A stretch of 64,000 nucleotides of DNA. Source: Hamadaea flava. Its GTDB lineage: Bacteria; Actinomycetota; Actinomycetes; Mycobacteriales; Micromonosporaceae. The notes beneath the pieces were generated by a model. It had not been told where the DNA came from. It did no database searches and saw only the letters and a program-made list of their open reading frames with translations. The stretch lies in NCBI RefSeq assembly GCF_024172085.1, contig NZ_JAMZDZ010000001.1, positions 3,720,001-3,784,000 of the forward strand, in the 5' to 3' direction. The translations under genes and the position numbers were made by a program. Below, piece after piece: positions 27,984 through 36,492 of the stretch (its first letter is position 1; every line of letters starts with the position of its first letter).

Positions 27984-29060
27984 CTATGGGCTGAGGTACT
28001 CGGGATTGTCCGCGAGGAAAGTGCCCAACGTGTCGTCGCGAGCGGCCTCGAACATCCGCATCGTCCCGGCCGACAACGCCTCTCCCCCGGCGGGGTCTTC
28101 GTTGAAGCTGCCGGCGTTGGTCTTCAGCGTGACGAGGTCCGCCGCGGCGAGCACCTTGAGGTTGAAGAGGAAGTCGGCCGGGTCGTAGCCGCCGGTGTCG
28201 AGCTTGAGCGAGGCGCCCGCCGCCTTGAGCAGCTCGGCGAGTTTGGCCGGGTTGGTGAGCACGCCGGCGCTGGTCGCCTTGGCTCCCATGGCCTTGATGA
28301 GTTCGCGTTGGTGCTTCTGGCGGTCGTAGTCGCCGTTCGGCAGGCCGTAGCGCTGCCGGGAGTAGTCCAGCGCCTCCCAGGCCGCCATGGTCCGGCAGCC
28401 CTTCTTGTGGATCCAGCTGTTCGGGAGTTGTTCCTGCCCGTCGTAGCTGTAGTAGACCGGTTTGCCGTTCTGCTCGATGTAGTGGCTCGACCAGGTGTCG
28501 TGCTCGACGCACAGGTAGACGCCGCCGAGTGCGGCGATGACGTTCTTGAAGCCGTTGAAGTCGATGACGGCGAGGCCGTTGAAGCTGATCCCGGTCAGCT
28601 GTTCCACGGTCTGTTTCATCAGCCCGGCTCCACCCGGCCAGCCTTGGCCTTGCTGGGATCCGAAGAAGTACGCGGCGTTGATCTTGTCGCGGCCGCCGGC
28701 GTACCCCGAGTTGGCCCAGGCAGGTATGTCCACTTTGGTGTCTCGCGGGATCGACATCAGGTACGCCTCGTCGTGGGAGGCGGACACGTGCAGCAGCATG
28801 ATCGTGTCGGCGCGGGACGTGTTCTCCGCCCAGCCTTCCCGAGTGTCCAGGCCCAGCAACAGGAGGTTGATCGCCCCCGACATCGGCCGGCCGTTGGCCC
28901 CACCATGCCCGTCGACGTCGGCGACCTCGATGGAGCTGGTGAGGTCGTTCAGGAAGGACTTGGCCGCCACTATGCCGCCGAACCCCGCGAGGGCCAGCAG
29001 AACACCGAGGACGGCGACGATTCTCGCGCCTAGCGGGCTGCGCACCTTACGAGCGGCCAC
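27984..29060 (-). CDS. LytR-CpsA-Psr (LCP) family protein
   Basis: A 358-residue envelope enzyme with an N-terminal membrane anchor (IVAVLGVLLALAGFGGIVAAK) and an LCP domain. LCP proteins transfer polyprenyl-linked glycopolymers such as teichoic-acid-like chains or arabinogalactan to peptidoglycan. Motifs are INLLLLGLDTREGWAENTSRADTIMLLHV, YLMSIPRDTKVDIP, KINAAYFFG, VIDFNGFKNVIAALGGVYLCVEHD and YDRQKHQRELIKAM. The arginines and aspartates that bind pyrophosphate are present. The C-terminal 60 residues form no recognised domain. The CBM2-like gene lies 27 nt upstream on the same strand. Confidence 0.93.
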   Translation of the reverse strand: MAARKVRSPLGARIVAVLGVLLALAGFGGIVAAKSFLNDLTSSIEVADVDGHGGANGRPMSGAINLLLLGLDTREGWAENTSRADTIMLLHVSASHDEAYLMSIPRDTKVDIPAWANSGYAGGRDKINAAYFFGSQQGQGWPGGAGLMKQTVEQLTGISFNGLAVIDFNGFKNVIAALGGVYLCVEHDTWSSHYIEQNGKPVYYSYDGQEQLPNSWIHKKGCRTMAAWEALDYSRQRYGLPNGDYDRQKHQRELIKAMGAKATSAGVLTNPAKLAELLKAAGASLKLDTGGYDPADFLFNLKVLAAADLVTLKTNAGSFNEDPAGGEALSAGTMRMFEAARDDTLGTFLADNPEYLSP

Positions 29061-29087
29061 GTCCTCACGATAGGCCCATTGAGCTGG

Positions 29088-29669
29088 TCACGCACACGGT
29101 GTGGCGTTGATTGCGCAGCTCAACGGCTGTTGGCTGCCGCGGGCCTGGAAGCCGGCGACGATCTGCGTACCGGCGGCGAGGGTGCGGTTCCAGCTCTTCG
29201 GGGAGAGGGTGACCGTACGCCCGTTCTGCCGGTAGTCGGCTTCCCAGGCGGTCGAGACGTTCACGCCGTCGGGCATCGTGAGCACGATGGTCCAGTCCGC
29301 CGTCGCCCGGATCGCGGTGATCACGATCTCCGCGGAGTATCCACCCGACCAGCTCTCCTTCACCCCGTACCGGGCGGCGACGCCGGCCGTGTCCGATTCG
29401 GCGGACGGGGACGCCGACCGCGAGCGCGACGGCGTACGCAGCGCCGAAGGCGATAGGGAGACCATCGGGAAGGACAGCGAATAGGAGGAGGGCGACGGCG
29501 ACGCCGGCGGAGTGCCGCCCGCGACGGCGTCGGGGTCGGGCGACAGGGGCGCGACCACCGCCAGTACGCCGAACCCGGCGGCCAGGCCTACGATCACGGC
29601 GATCACGGTGTTGCGCAGCCAACCGGGCTGCCGCGGCGTCCACCAGCGAACCGGACCCGGGACATTCAC
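29088..29669 (-). CDS. Membrane-anchored protein with CBM2-like domain
   Basis: A protein of about 193 residues. A short tail and one membrane segment (TVIAVIVGLAAGFGVLAVVAPL) are followed by a Ser/Pro/Arg linker. The C-terminal domain of about 95 residues has KESWSGGYSAEIVITAIRATADWTIVLTMPDGVNVSTAWEADYRQNGRTVTLSPKSWNRTLAAGTQIVAGFQARG. This has the GG.Y..E..I......W.......W pattern of family 2 carbohydrate-binding modules that bind cellulose or chitin. No catalytic domain is attached. GTG 29669 has no good ribosome site. It lies 8 nt downstream of the GlxA-type regulator and 27 nt upstream of the LCP gene; linkage to cell-surface glycans is inferred. Confidence 0.75.
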   Translation of the reverse strand: MNVPGPVRWWTPRQPGWLRNTVIAVIVGLAAGFGVLAVVAPLSPDPDAVAGGTPPASPSPSSYSLSFPMVSLSPSALRTPSRSRSASPSAESDTAGVAARYGVKESWSGGYSAEIVITAIRATADWTIVLTMPDGVNVSTAWEADYRQNGRTVTLSPKSWNRTLAAGTQIVAGFQARGSQQPLSCAINATPCA

Positions 29670-29677
29670 GGAAGGAA

Positions 29678-30640
29678 CTATATGCGGAAGGTCCGCCGAT
29701 AGGCACTCGGTGCGACGCCGATGGTCGCGTGCAGCCGCTGCCGGAGGGAGACCGCGGTGCCGAAGCCGGCCTGCCGGGCGACCGCGTCGATCGGCAGATC
29801 GGTCGTCTCCAAGAGCTTGCGCGCGTGCTCGACCCGTTGGCGGGCAAGCCATTCGGCCGGGCTGACCCCGGTCTCCTCCCGGAATCGGCGGGTGAACGTG
29901 CGTACGCTCATCTTCGCGTGGCGGGCCAGCGTCCGCAGGTCCAGCGGCTCGTGCAGGCTCGCCATCGCCCACGCCCGCGTGGTCGCGGTGCTCGTGTCGG
30001 TCGGCGACGGCACCGGCCGCTCGATGAACTGCGACTGGCCGCCGTCGCGCCACGGCGGGACCACACAGCGCCGGGCGGTGCGGTTGGCGACGTCGCTGCC
30101 GAAGTCCTGGCGTACCGCGTGCAGGCAGAGGTCGATGCCCGCGCCCACGCCCGCCGAGGTCAGGATGTCGCCGTCGTCGACGAACAGCACGTCCGGGCGC
30201 AGCGCGACGCTCGGGAACAACTCGCGGAACGTGTCCGCCCAGAACCAGTGGGTGGTCGCCGGGCGGCCGTCCAGCAGACCGGCGGCGGCCAGCACGAACG
30301 CTCCGGTGCAGATCGACATCAGGCGCGCTCCCGGGCGACGTGCGGCGAGCGCGGCGGTCACGGCCGCGTCGTTCACGCCCGCTGACAACGCTGCGGTTCC
30401 GTGCACCCCCGCCACCACCAAGGTGTCGGCCGTCGGGATCACTTCCGGCCCGTGGTCGGGGACGATCGCGAAGCCTAATTCGGTACGCACAGCGCCGCCG
30501 TCGGGCGTACACACCGTGACCTGGTAGAGCCGGTTTCCAGCGGAGTCCCGGGCGGCCAGGAAGATCTGCGTCGCCGTGCCGAGGTCGAACGGGACGACCC
30601 CGTCGAGGGCCAGGATGACGACGTGATGCCGATCGGTCAT
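29678..30640 (-). CDS. GlxA-type regulator (DJ-1/PfpI plus AraC HTH)
   Basis: A 320-residue transcription factor. Residues 1-190 are a class I glutaminase-like DJ-1/PfpI sensor domain (HHVVILALDGVVPFDLGTATQIFLAARD) with the cysteine elbow MSICTGAFVLAAAGLLDGR. Residues about 225-320 are an AraC HTH with WAMASLHEPLDLRTLARHAKMSVRTFTRRFREETGVSPAEWLARQRVEHARKLLETTDLPIDAVARQAGF. ATG 30640 is divergent from the MFS gene with a 70-bp gap that contains an inverted repeat, so it probably controls the MFS transporter and itself. The inducing ligand is unknown. Confidence 0.92.
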   Translation of the reverse strand: MTDRHHVVILALDGVVPFDLGTATQIFLAARDSAGNRLYQVTVCTPDGGAVRTELGFAIVPDHGPEVIPTADTLVVAGVHGTAALSAGVNDAAVTAALAARRPGARLMSICTGAFVLAAAGLLDGRPATTHWFWADTFRELFPSVALRPDVLFVDDGDILTSAGVGAGIDLCLHAVRQDFGSDVANRTARRCVVPPWRDGGQSQFIERPVPSPTDTSTATTRAWAMASLHEPLDLRTLARHAKMSVRTFTRRFREETGVSPAEWLARQRVEHARKLLETTDLPIDAVARQAGFGTAVSLRQRLHATIGVAPSAYRRTFRI

Positions 30641-30658
30641 GGCCTGATTCTTTCACAC

Positions 30659-30676
30659 AGTGGCTCTCGGGCCACT
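30659..30676. promoter_or_regulatory. Inverted repeat operator candidate (GlxA/MFS)
   Basis: AGTGGC-N6-GCCACT lies in the 70-bp divergent gap between the GlxA-type regulator (start 30640) and the MFS gene (start 30711). The 12-bp centre-to-centre spacing suits a dimeric AraC-type site. This is an inference from position and symmetry; a 6-bp arm could arise by chance. Confidence 0.35.
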
Positions 30677-30710
30677 CCTCTCGTGTCGGCGTACGCCGGA
30701 TCATGGTCAC

Positions 30711-31973
30711 GTGACGACTTCGACCCGCTTCCACCGCGCCTGGTCCGTGGCCGCGATCGCGTTCGTGGCGATCATCGGCGCGGCCGGCTTCCGCGCCACC
30801 CCCGGCGTGATGATCACTCCGTTGCAGGAGGAGTTCGGCTGGGGCCGGGGCTTGATCTCGGCCGCCGTCTCGGTGAACCTCCTGCTGTTCGGGCTCACGG
30901 CGCCGTTCGCGGCAGCCCTCATGGAGCGGTTCGGCATCCGGCGCGTCGTCTCGGTCGCCCTGGCCGTTGTCAGCCTCGGCAGCGGACTGACCGTGTTCAT
31001 GACCGCCAGCTGGCAGCTCGTCCTCTGCTGGGGCGTGCTGGTCGGGGTCGGCACCGGCTCGATGGCGCTGGCCTTCGTCGCGACGATCACCGGCCGCTGG
31101 TTCGTCAAGCATCGCGGCATCGTGACCGGGGTGCTCACCGCCGCCGGGGCGACCGGCCAGCTGATCTTCCTGCCGCTGCTGGCGAACCTCACGGCGACGC
31201 ACGGTTGGCGGACCGCCGCGCTGACCGTCGCCGGGACCGCGCTCGCCGTCGTGCCGCTCGTGGTCTGGCTGCTGCGCGACCACCCGGCCGACGTCGGCAC
31301 CACGGCGTACGGGGCCGATCCGGCGGAGCCGGTCGCCGCTCCCGCGAAGACGGCGAACGCCGCCGCCCGCGCGCTCGGCAGTCTGCGTACGGCAGGCAAG
31401 TCGGGCGCGTTCTGGGCGCTCGTGGTGGGCTTCGCCATCTGCGGTGCGAGCACCAACGGCCTCATCGGTACGCATTTCATCCCGGCGGCGCACGACCACG
31501 GGATGCCTGAGACGACCGCCGCCGGGCTGCTGGCCCTGATCGGGATCTTCGACATCGCCGGGACCGTCGCCTCTGGCTGGCTCACCGACCGGGTGGATCC
31601 CCGACTGCTGCTGGCGGCGTACTACGCGTTGCGCGGCTTCTCGTTGCTGCTGCTGTCGCACCTGCTGGACGCGCAGGCGCATCCGCCGATGCTGTTCTTC
31701 ATCGTGTTCTACGGCCTCGACTGGGTGGCCACGGTCCCGCCGACGATCGCGTTGTGCCGTACGCACTTCGGCGCGGACGGCCCGATCGTCTTCGGCTGGG
31801 TCTTCGCCTCGCATCAGATTGGCGCCGCTGTCGCGGCGACCGGTGCCGGCGTGGTGCGGGACGCACTGGGTTCCTATTCGCTGGCCTGGTACGCCGCCGG
31901 TGCCCTGTGCTTCATCGCGGCGGCGGTCTCGGCCCGCATCGGCGTACGCCGTCTCGCCCCGGCGCCCGTCTGA
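30711..31973 (+). CDS. Major facilitator superfamily transporter
   Basis: A 420-residue MFS permease with about twelve membrane segments. The N-terminal half includes FRATPGVMITPLQEEFGWGRGLISAAVSVNLLLFGLTAPFAAALMERFGIRRVV, the MFS A-motif region. The C-terminal half contains GTVASGWLTDRVDPRLLLAAYYALRGFSLLLL, the repeat of that motif. This resembles the oxalate/formate or monocarboxylate-type MFS subgroup, judged by the early GVMITPLQ.EFGW pattern. GTG 30711 is the start. The substrate is unknown; it is probably regulated by the divergent GlxA-type gene. Confidence 0.88.
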   Translation: MTTSTRFHRAWSVAAIAFVAIIGAAGFRATPGVMITPLQEEFGWGRGLISAAVSVNLLLFGLTAPFAAALMERFGIRRVVSVALAVVSLGSGLTVFMTASWQLVLCWGVLVGVGTGSMALAFVATITGRWFVKHRGIVTGVLTAAGATGQLIFLPLLANLTATHGWRTAALTVAGTALAVVPLVVWLLRDHPADVGTTAYGADPAEPVAAPAKTANAAARALGSLRTAGKSGAFWALVVGFAICGASTNGLIGTHFIPAAHDHGMPETTAAGLLALIGIFDIAGTVASGWLTDRVDPRLLLAAYYALRGFSLLLLSHLLDAQAHPPMLFFIVFYGLDWVATVPPTIALCRTHFGADGPIVFGWVFASHQIGAAVAATGAGVVRDALGSYSLAWYAAGALCFIAAAVSARIGVRRLAPAPV

Positions 31974-31976
31974 CGC

Positions 31977-32600
31977 CTACTGGTACTTCGAGGAGGCATG
32001 CTCCTGGGCGATGCGCCGCAGCGCGACCAGGATCGCCTCGCCCAGGACCGTGCCGGTGATCACCGCTTCGACGGTGCCGGCGCGGTCCGGGCGTTGCATC
32101 ACGACGCCTACCTCCGCCTCGGCGAGCTGTTCCGCGGACTCGGCGTACCTGTCGAGGAGGGTGAGCAGGTCGTCCTGGCCCAGCGCGCGGATGGCGTGCA
32201 CGGCGTCGGCGACCTGATCCACCTCCGGCCGATCGGGATAGACGTGCCAGCCGCGGCGGCGGATCAGATCGAGCACCTCGGCTCGGGCCTGCTCCCATTC
32301 CGGGGCGGAGCGGTCCGCCCGGGTCGGTCGGGTGAGCAGATAGTGGGCCGTGCCGCGGACTTCGTGGCCGAACTGGCGTGGGTCGTCGACCGAGCGCAGC
32401 ACCTCTTTCACCGCCGTGATGCCGAGCCCGCCGACGTCGATCAGCGCCCGGATCAGCCGCAGGCGGCGCAGGTGCTCCGGCCCGTAGTCGGCCTGATTGC
32501 GCCCGGTCGGCGTACCCGCCGGAAGCAGTCCCTCACGGAGGTAGTACTTGATCGTGGGCAGCGGTACGCCACTGCGCTCCACCAGTTCGCCGACCTTCAC
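31977..32600 (-). CDS. MerR family transcriptional regulator
   Basis: A 207-residue regulator. The N-terminal winged HTH MKVGELVERSGVPLPTIKYYLREGLLPAGTPTGRNQADYGPEHLRRLRLIRALIDVGGLGITAVKEVL is classic MerR. The C-terminal domain of about 120 residues has no metal-binding cysteine cluster, so it is not a metal sensor of the usual type. GTG 32600 is divergent from the DUF4188 gene, with the inverted repeat GGATAG-N12-CTATCC between them. MerR/DUF4188 neighbours are common in actinobacteria, so control of the DUF4188 gene is likely; the ligand is unknown. Confidence 0.92.
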   Translation of the reverse strand: MKVGELVERSGVPLPTIKYYLREGLLPAGTPTGRNQADYGPEHLRRLRLIRALIDVGGLGITAVKEVLRSVDDPRQFGHEVRGTAHYLLTRPTRADRSAPEWEQARAEVLDLIRRRGWHVYPDRPEVDQVADAVHAIRALGQDDLLTLLDRYAESAEQLAEAEVGVVMQRPDRAGTVEAVITGTVLGEAILVALRRIAQEHASSKYQ

Positions 32601-32610
32601 CTGTTCCGCC

Positions 32611-32656
32611 TTGACTCCGCGACCGAGCTAATGGATAGTGAGGATATCCGCTATCC
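32611..32656 (+). promoter_or_regulatory. Promoter and inverted-repeat operator for DUF4188 gene
   Basis: TTGACT at 32611-32616 and GATAGT at 32634-32639 form a sigma-70-like promoter with 17-bp spacing, reading towards the DUF4188 gene. An inverted repeat GGATAG-N12-CTATCC (32633-32656) overlaps the -10 and has a central palindrome GGATATCC. It is the likely binding site of the divergent MerR-type regulator. A site overlapping -10 rather than the 35/-10 spacer would suggest repression. Confidence 0.5.
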
Positions 32657-32673
32657 GAAAGGACGTCTCCATC

Positions 32674-33183
32674 ATGGCACACGTGTTTCCGGGCCGCATG
32701 ACCGCGGACATCCAGGGAGACTTCGTGGTCTTCCTCATCGGCATGCGGTTCAACAAGCCGTGGAAGATCCACAAGTGGTGGCACGCGTTCACGGCCATGC
32801 CTCGCATGCTGCGGGAACTGGCCAAGGACCCCGACGCCGGTCTGCTCGGCTACCTGCAGACCATCGGCCCGCGCGGCCCGGTGCTCATCCAGTACTGGCG
32901 GTCGGTGGAACAACTGGAGCGGTTCGCCCGCGACCCGCGATACGCCCACCGCCCAGCCTGGAAGAAGTACAACCGGCTCGTCGGCGGCAGCGGCGACGTC
33001 GGCGTCTGGCACGAGACCTACCAGGTCCAGAACCAGCGATTCGAGAGCGTGTACGCGAACATGCCCCGGTTCGGCCTCGCCAAGGCTCGCGAGGCCGAAC
33101 ACCTTCCGGTGGTCCGTCGCGGCAACACCGCGGCCGAGCGGCGCGGCGCGACGGCCCCGGAGGATCTGCCCGTCTCCTACTGA
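32674..33183 (+). CDS. DUF4188 domain protein
   Basis: A 169-residue soluble protein with the DUF4188 signature: [57 protein letters not shown] near the start, then [34 protein letters not shown] and GVWHETYQV. Members are related to a ferredoxin-like fold seen in heme or small monooxygenase-type proteins, but no reaction is established here. ATG 32674 follows AAAGGA. It is preceded by a clear promoter and operator. The last 7 nt overlap the converging YcnI gene. Confidence 0.85.
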   Translation: MAHVFPGRMTADIQGDFVVFLIGMRFNKPWKIHKWWHAFTAMPRMLRELAKDPDAGLLGYLQTIGPRGPVLIQYWRSVEQLERFARDPRYAHRPAWKKYNRLVGGSGDVGVWHETYQVQNQRFESVYANMPRFGLAKAREAEHLPVVRRGNTAAERRGATAPEDLPVSY

Positions 33184-33884
33184 GCCCGGCGAGCGGCCTT
33201 CCGGCGGGCCAGCGTGATGCCGAGCGCGAGCGCGACGACGGCCAGCACCGCCAGCAGGATCCAGGCGCCGGCGCCCATCGGGGCCGAGGCCGGCGCCGCT
33301 GCCGTCGTCGCCGTGGCAGTCGCTGCGTCCTGCGTACCAGTCGATGGTGAGGCCGGGTCCGACGGCGAGGGCGAGACCAGCGCAGCCTCGGTGGGCGTCG
33401 CACCGGGAGCCGCAGCCGCGAGCTTCAGCATGGGCGCCGGGTGCTCGGGGTTGGGGTCGCTCGCGGTGGGAATCTCGATCCAGCGGTCGACATTTCCGTT
33501 GCTGTAGGTGACGAGAGTCTTGAAGGCCACGCTCTTGGCGTTGGGGAGCTGCTTGACCTTGATCTTGTACGCGGCGTCGGTCTTGACCTTCAGCGCGGTC
33601 CCGGCGACCGTGTAGCCGTCGGCGGTGGGGGTGAACTTCCAGCCGGCCGGGGCGGAGACGAGGCTGACGTCGGCGGGGGCGATGCCCTGCGGGAGCACGA
33701 CGCGAACCGACGAGATCCCGGCGGAGCCGCTCTCGGCCTCGGCCGAGAAGCTGATCATCGCGTCGGTCGCGAGCGCCTGCGCGGGCTTGGCGCTGACCTC
33801 GACGTGCGCGAACGCCTGACCGGCGAGCGCGAGCGCGCCCAGCGCGACACCGGCGGCGACCGCCGCGAGCCTGCGTGTGAACAC
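33177..33884 (-). CDS. YcnI family copper-binding membrane protein
   Basis: A 235-residue exported protein. A signal peptide ([25 protein letters not shown]) is followed by [10 protein letters not shown]. The N-terminal His directly after the AFA cleavage site is the hallmark of YcnI/DUF1775 domains, which bind Cu2+. The domain runs to about residue 160 ([32 protein letters not shown]). A Ser/Thr/Pro/Ala linker and a C-terminal membrane anchor ([20 protein letters not shown]) with a basic tail follow. GTG 33884 has GAGGGGG 8 nt upstream. No copper genes neighbour it here. Confidence 0.9.
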   Translation of the reverse strand: MFTRRLAAVAAGVALGALALAGQAFAHVEVSAKPAQALATDAMISFSAEAESGSAGISSVRVVLPQGIAPADVSLVSAPAGWKFTPTADGYTVAGTALKVKTDAAYKIKVKQLPNAKSVAFKTLVTYSNGNVDRWIEIPTASDPNPEHPAPMLKLAAAAPGATPTEAALVSPSPSDPASPSTGTQDAATATATTAAAPASAPMGAGAWILLAVLAVVALALGITLARRKAARRAQ

Positions 33885-34002
33885 CTGATTCCCCCTCGTT
33901 GACAAGCCGTGCCGACCCTGACGTCCGGCTGACCATGACAGTGGGCTGACCCTGACGTTGGTATGTCGGCGGCTCGGCAAGATTAGTTCCCGGGTTCTCC
34001 GA

Positions 34003-34770
34003 TCACACCGTGACCAGGCTCCAGAGCGTGATGGACACCTCACGGGCGGACGGCCGGTGGGACGGGTTCTTGTCCATGCAGGCCCGGACCAGATCGGTGA
34101 TCCCGCCCGGCAGGCCGGGCACGGCGAGCACCGGCGCGGGCGCCAACGCCTTCGGCCGTACGCCCCGGCGCGGCCGCCCGATGCTGCGAGTCTGATACGG
34201 CGAACTCCCGGTGAGCATGCGATAGACCAGTACGCCCAGCGAGTAGACGTCCTCAGCCCGGCTGAGCCCGTCCTCGGTCGCCTCGGCGAGCCCGTAGTCG
34301 ATGATCTTCACACCGACCGGGGTCAGCATGACGTTGTCCGGGTTGAGGTCGCGATGCGTGACACCGCGCCGATGGGCGACCGCCAGCACGTCGGCGACAC
34401 TTCCGCCGATCCGGGCCACCTCCGGCCACGGCAGCAGCGTCCGGCGGTCCATCCGGGTGGACAGCGACTCGCCCTGGAGCAGCTCCAGGACCATGAAGCC
34501 GATCGTCGACCCGTCCGCGAGCGCGGCGTCGCCATAGTCGTAGAGGCGCGGGACGTTCGGATGACGCAGCCGCGTAGTGATCATGGCCTCGTTCCGGAGC
34601 AGCTCACTCGTCACGGAGTATGCCCGGCCCCGTCCGGACAGACACTTCACCGCCCGGGCTTTGCCTTCGAAGCTGTCGACGGCCCGGTAGACGTGCGAGA
34701 CGCCACCCATCGCGAGGCGGCCGGTGAGGACATATCGTCCACCGAGCGCGGTGCCAACGGGGAGCCACAC
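34003..34770 (-). CDS. Soluble Ser/Thr protein kinase
   Basis: A 255-residue Hanks-type kinase domain without a membrane segment or sensor domain. Visible are the glycine loop LGGRYVLTGRLAMGGVSHVYRAV (partly non-canonical), catalytic lysine ARAVKCLSG, the HRD block GVTHRDLNPDNVML, and DYG (IIDYGLAEAT) in place of DFG. The APE-like region is short and irregular (EDVYSLGVLVYRMLTG). Catalytic Asp and Lys are kept, so activity is plausible. GTG 34770 is the start. It lies about 150 bp upstream of a DUF397 gene on the same strand, near a WhiJ-type regulator, which suggests a link to developmental control. Confidence 0.85.
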   Translation of the reverse strand: MWLPVGTALGGRYVLTGRLAMGGVSHVYRAVDSFEGKARAVKCLSGRGRAYSVTSELLRNEAMITTRLRHPNVPRLYDYGDAALADGSTIGFMVLELLQGESLSTRMDRRTLLPWPEVARIGGSVADVLAVAHRRGVTHRDLNPDNVMLTPVGVKIIDYGLAEATEDGLSRAEDVYSLGVLVYRMLTGSSPYQTRSIGRPRRGVRPKALAPAPVLAVPGLPGGITDLVRACMDKNPSHRPSAREVSITLWSLVTV

Positions 34771-34919
34771 GAGAGAGAAGTTTTCCTCACCGTGCGTACG
34801 CGGAACAACAGTCGGCGTGTTACGAGAAACGAAACTGGCACGCGAGCGACGCTGCGGGAGATCGCCGAGGCCGCGCAGGCGACCGCCGTCGGGCTCCCGC
34901 AGACCTGATCAGCCGTCGA

Positions 34920-35123
34920 TCACTCGGCCCGGGCCGACCGCTCGTCGAAGTCGCCGGCCGCGACTCCGGCCCGGAAGACCCGCCACTCCTCGTCGGTCAA
35001 CCGGACCATCTGGGCCGGAGCCAATGAACTGCGAATCAGGACGTCGTCGCCGTCCCGTCGAACCTCCGCACAGGACGTGGACTCACAGCCGGCCGCCCGA
35101 CGCCACTGTTCCCGATCGGACAT
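34920..35123 (-). CDS. DUF397 protein
   Basis: A 67-residue protein with the DUF397 pattern: WRRAAGCESTSCAEVRRDGDDVLIRSS, then VRLTDEEWRVFRAGVAAGDFD. DUF397 proteins accompany WhiJ-like HTH regulators in streptomycetes and relatives and act with them, apparently as partner or antitoxin-like proteins. ATG 35123 is chosen because it gives the usual length; an in-frame GTG two codons earlier is possible. It sits 97 bp downstream of the WhiJ-type gene on the same strand. Confidence 0.88.
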   Translation of the reverse strand: MSDREQWRRAAGCESTSCAEVRRDGDDVLIRSSLAPAQMVRLTDEEWRVFRAGVAAGDFDERSARAE

Positions 35124-35220
35124 CGACACCCGCCTTTCGCCGTATCCGTCGATGCCTTGAGTGTGCCACGCGTACGCGAGCCGATTTCCGGTCTGACCTG
35201 AACCTGAATCGCGAATGAAT

Positions 35221-36096
35221 TCAGTGGAATCGCTGGGCGCCTTCAGCAATGCGCCGATACGACTCCGCCGAGCTCAGCGACACCGATTCGAGCCACCGGT
35301 ACGCCTTCCAGTAGGCGCTCGCGTCGGCGCTGTCCACGATGGTGGGGAGGGTGAGCGCGCTTTCGGCGTAGACGAGATCCGCGTCGGAGGACGAGGGGAA
35401 CTCCATGATGATGAACGAGCTGGTGATGGCATGAACACCGGCCGAGAACGGCAGGACCCGGATCTGGATCTTGGCGTCGCCCTCGAACCCGGCGAGGTAT
35501 TCCAGCTGTTCGCGCATCACCTCCGGCGAGCCGGCGACGCGGAGCAGCACGGCCTCGTCCAGCACGATGCTGATCTGCGGCCGGGCCTGGGCTTCGACGA
35601 GGTGTTGACGGCGCAACTGACGGACCGTGGCCCGGCGCTCCTGATCCTCGCCGGACAGACCCTCCAGAGTCGCGGTACGCAGGATCGCGCGGGCGTACTC
35701 GGGGGTCTGGAGCAACCCAGGCACGGCCAACGGCTGGAAGAACGAGAGGCTGGAAGCGTCAGACTCCAGTGCCACGTACTCGGCGTACCCGGCGGGCAGC
35801 TGGTCGCGGTACTCCGCCCACCACGAGCGCTGACGCGTGGCCCGCGCGAGATCCACGAACTCCGCGATCTCCGTAGCTTCGGTGACCCCGTAGAGCTGCA
35901 ACAGTGCCTTGACGTCGGTGACCGTCGGCTTGGTCTTGCCGTTCTCGATCCGAATCATCTTCGAGATCGACCAGTCGAGTGCGTCGGCCGCCTGCTCCTG
36001 AGTCCGGCCGGTATCGTCGCGCGCCGCTCGAAGCGCTTGAGACAGCCTTCGGCGCGCGATGGTCGGGCCGTGCAGGCGGCTGGTCGCGGGCTCCAT
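35221..36096 (-). CDS. WhiJ-type HTH regulator (XRE plus DUF5753)
   Basis: A 291-residue regulator. The N-terminal XRE HTH is RRRLSQALRAARDDTGRTQEQAADALDWSISKMIRIENGKTKPTVTDVKALLQLYGV. The DUF5753 domain (residues about 105-285) starts around ALESDASSLSFFQPLAVPGLLQTPEYARAIL and includes RQHLVEAQARPQISIVLDEAVLLR. These proteins form a large actinomycete family that controls sporulation and antibiotic genes together with DUF397 partners. ATG 36096 is the start. Two DUF397 genes flank it, one downstream on the same strand and one divergent. Confidence 0.92.
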   Translation of the reverse strand: MEPATSRLHGPTIARRRLSQALRAARDDTGRTQEQAADALDWSISKMIRIENGKTKPTVTDVKALLQLYGVTEATEIAEFVDLARATRQRSWWAEYRDQLPAGYAEYVALESDASSLSFFQPLAVPGLLQTPEYARAILRTATLEGLSGEDQERRATVRQLRRQHLVEAQARPQISIVLDEAVLLRVAGSPEVMREQLEYLAGFEGDAKIQIRVLPFSAGVHAITSSFIIMEFPSSSDADLVYAESALTLPTIVDSADASAYWKAYRWLESVSLSSAESYRRIAEGAQRFH

Positions 36097-36291
36097 GCCC
36101 TCCTCCGTGCTCGTCCGCTCCCCCGGGCTGGCAATCCGTCAGCGAGCGCTCCGCCACCTGGCTTACCGCCCACCTGGCTGACTGCCAGTAAGGACAAAGG
36201 GTATATCGTCCCTTCCGTCATTGTCACTGCGTGGATCTCCATGATGGACGGCACACCCGCAGTGACCAGCCCTGGCAATCGGGAGTGTCAG

Positions 36292-36492
36292 ATGGTGGAA
36301 CTGCGCGCCGCAGTGTGGCGGCGTAGCACCAAGTGCGAGTCCGGAAGCTGCGTCGAGGTCGCCGACCTGGACGAGAACGTCGGCCTGCGCAACTCGACTC
36401 GTCCGGAGATCGCGATCGCCTTCTCCGTCGAGACCTGGCGCGACTTCATCGCGGGAGTACGCGCTGGGGAGTTCGATCAGCCGTCCGCATGA
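36292..36492 (+). CDS. DUF397 protein, divergent from WhiJ-type gene
   Basis: A 66-residue DUF397 protein, MVELRAAVWRRSTKCESGSCVEVADLDENVGLRNSTRPEIAIAFSVETWRDFIAGVRAGEFD. ATG 36292 is chosen because GGGAG lies 6 nt upstream; ATG 36241 and ATG 36244 are in frame but lack a ribosome site and make the protein too long. It is divergent from the WhiJ-type gene with a 195-bp gap. With the DUF397 at 34920 it makes two candidate partners for one regulator. Confidence 0.88.
   Translation: MVELRAAVWRRSTKCESGSCVEVADLDENVGLRNSTRPEIAIAFSVETWRDFIAGVRAGEFDQPSA

Noticed and set aside
34793-34908. Short plus-strand frame containing ATLREIAEAAQATAVGLPQT, like a LacI HTH start
   Set aside because: Only 38 residues, without a clear ribosome site, and the resemblance is limited to one helix; chance is likely.
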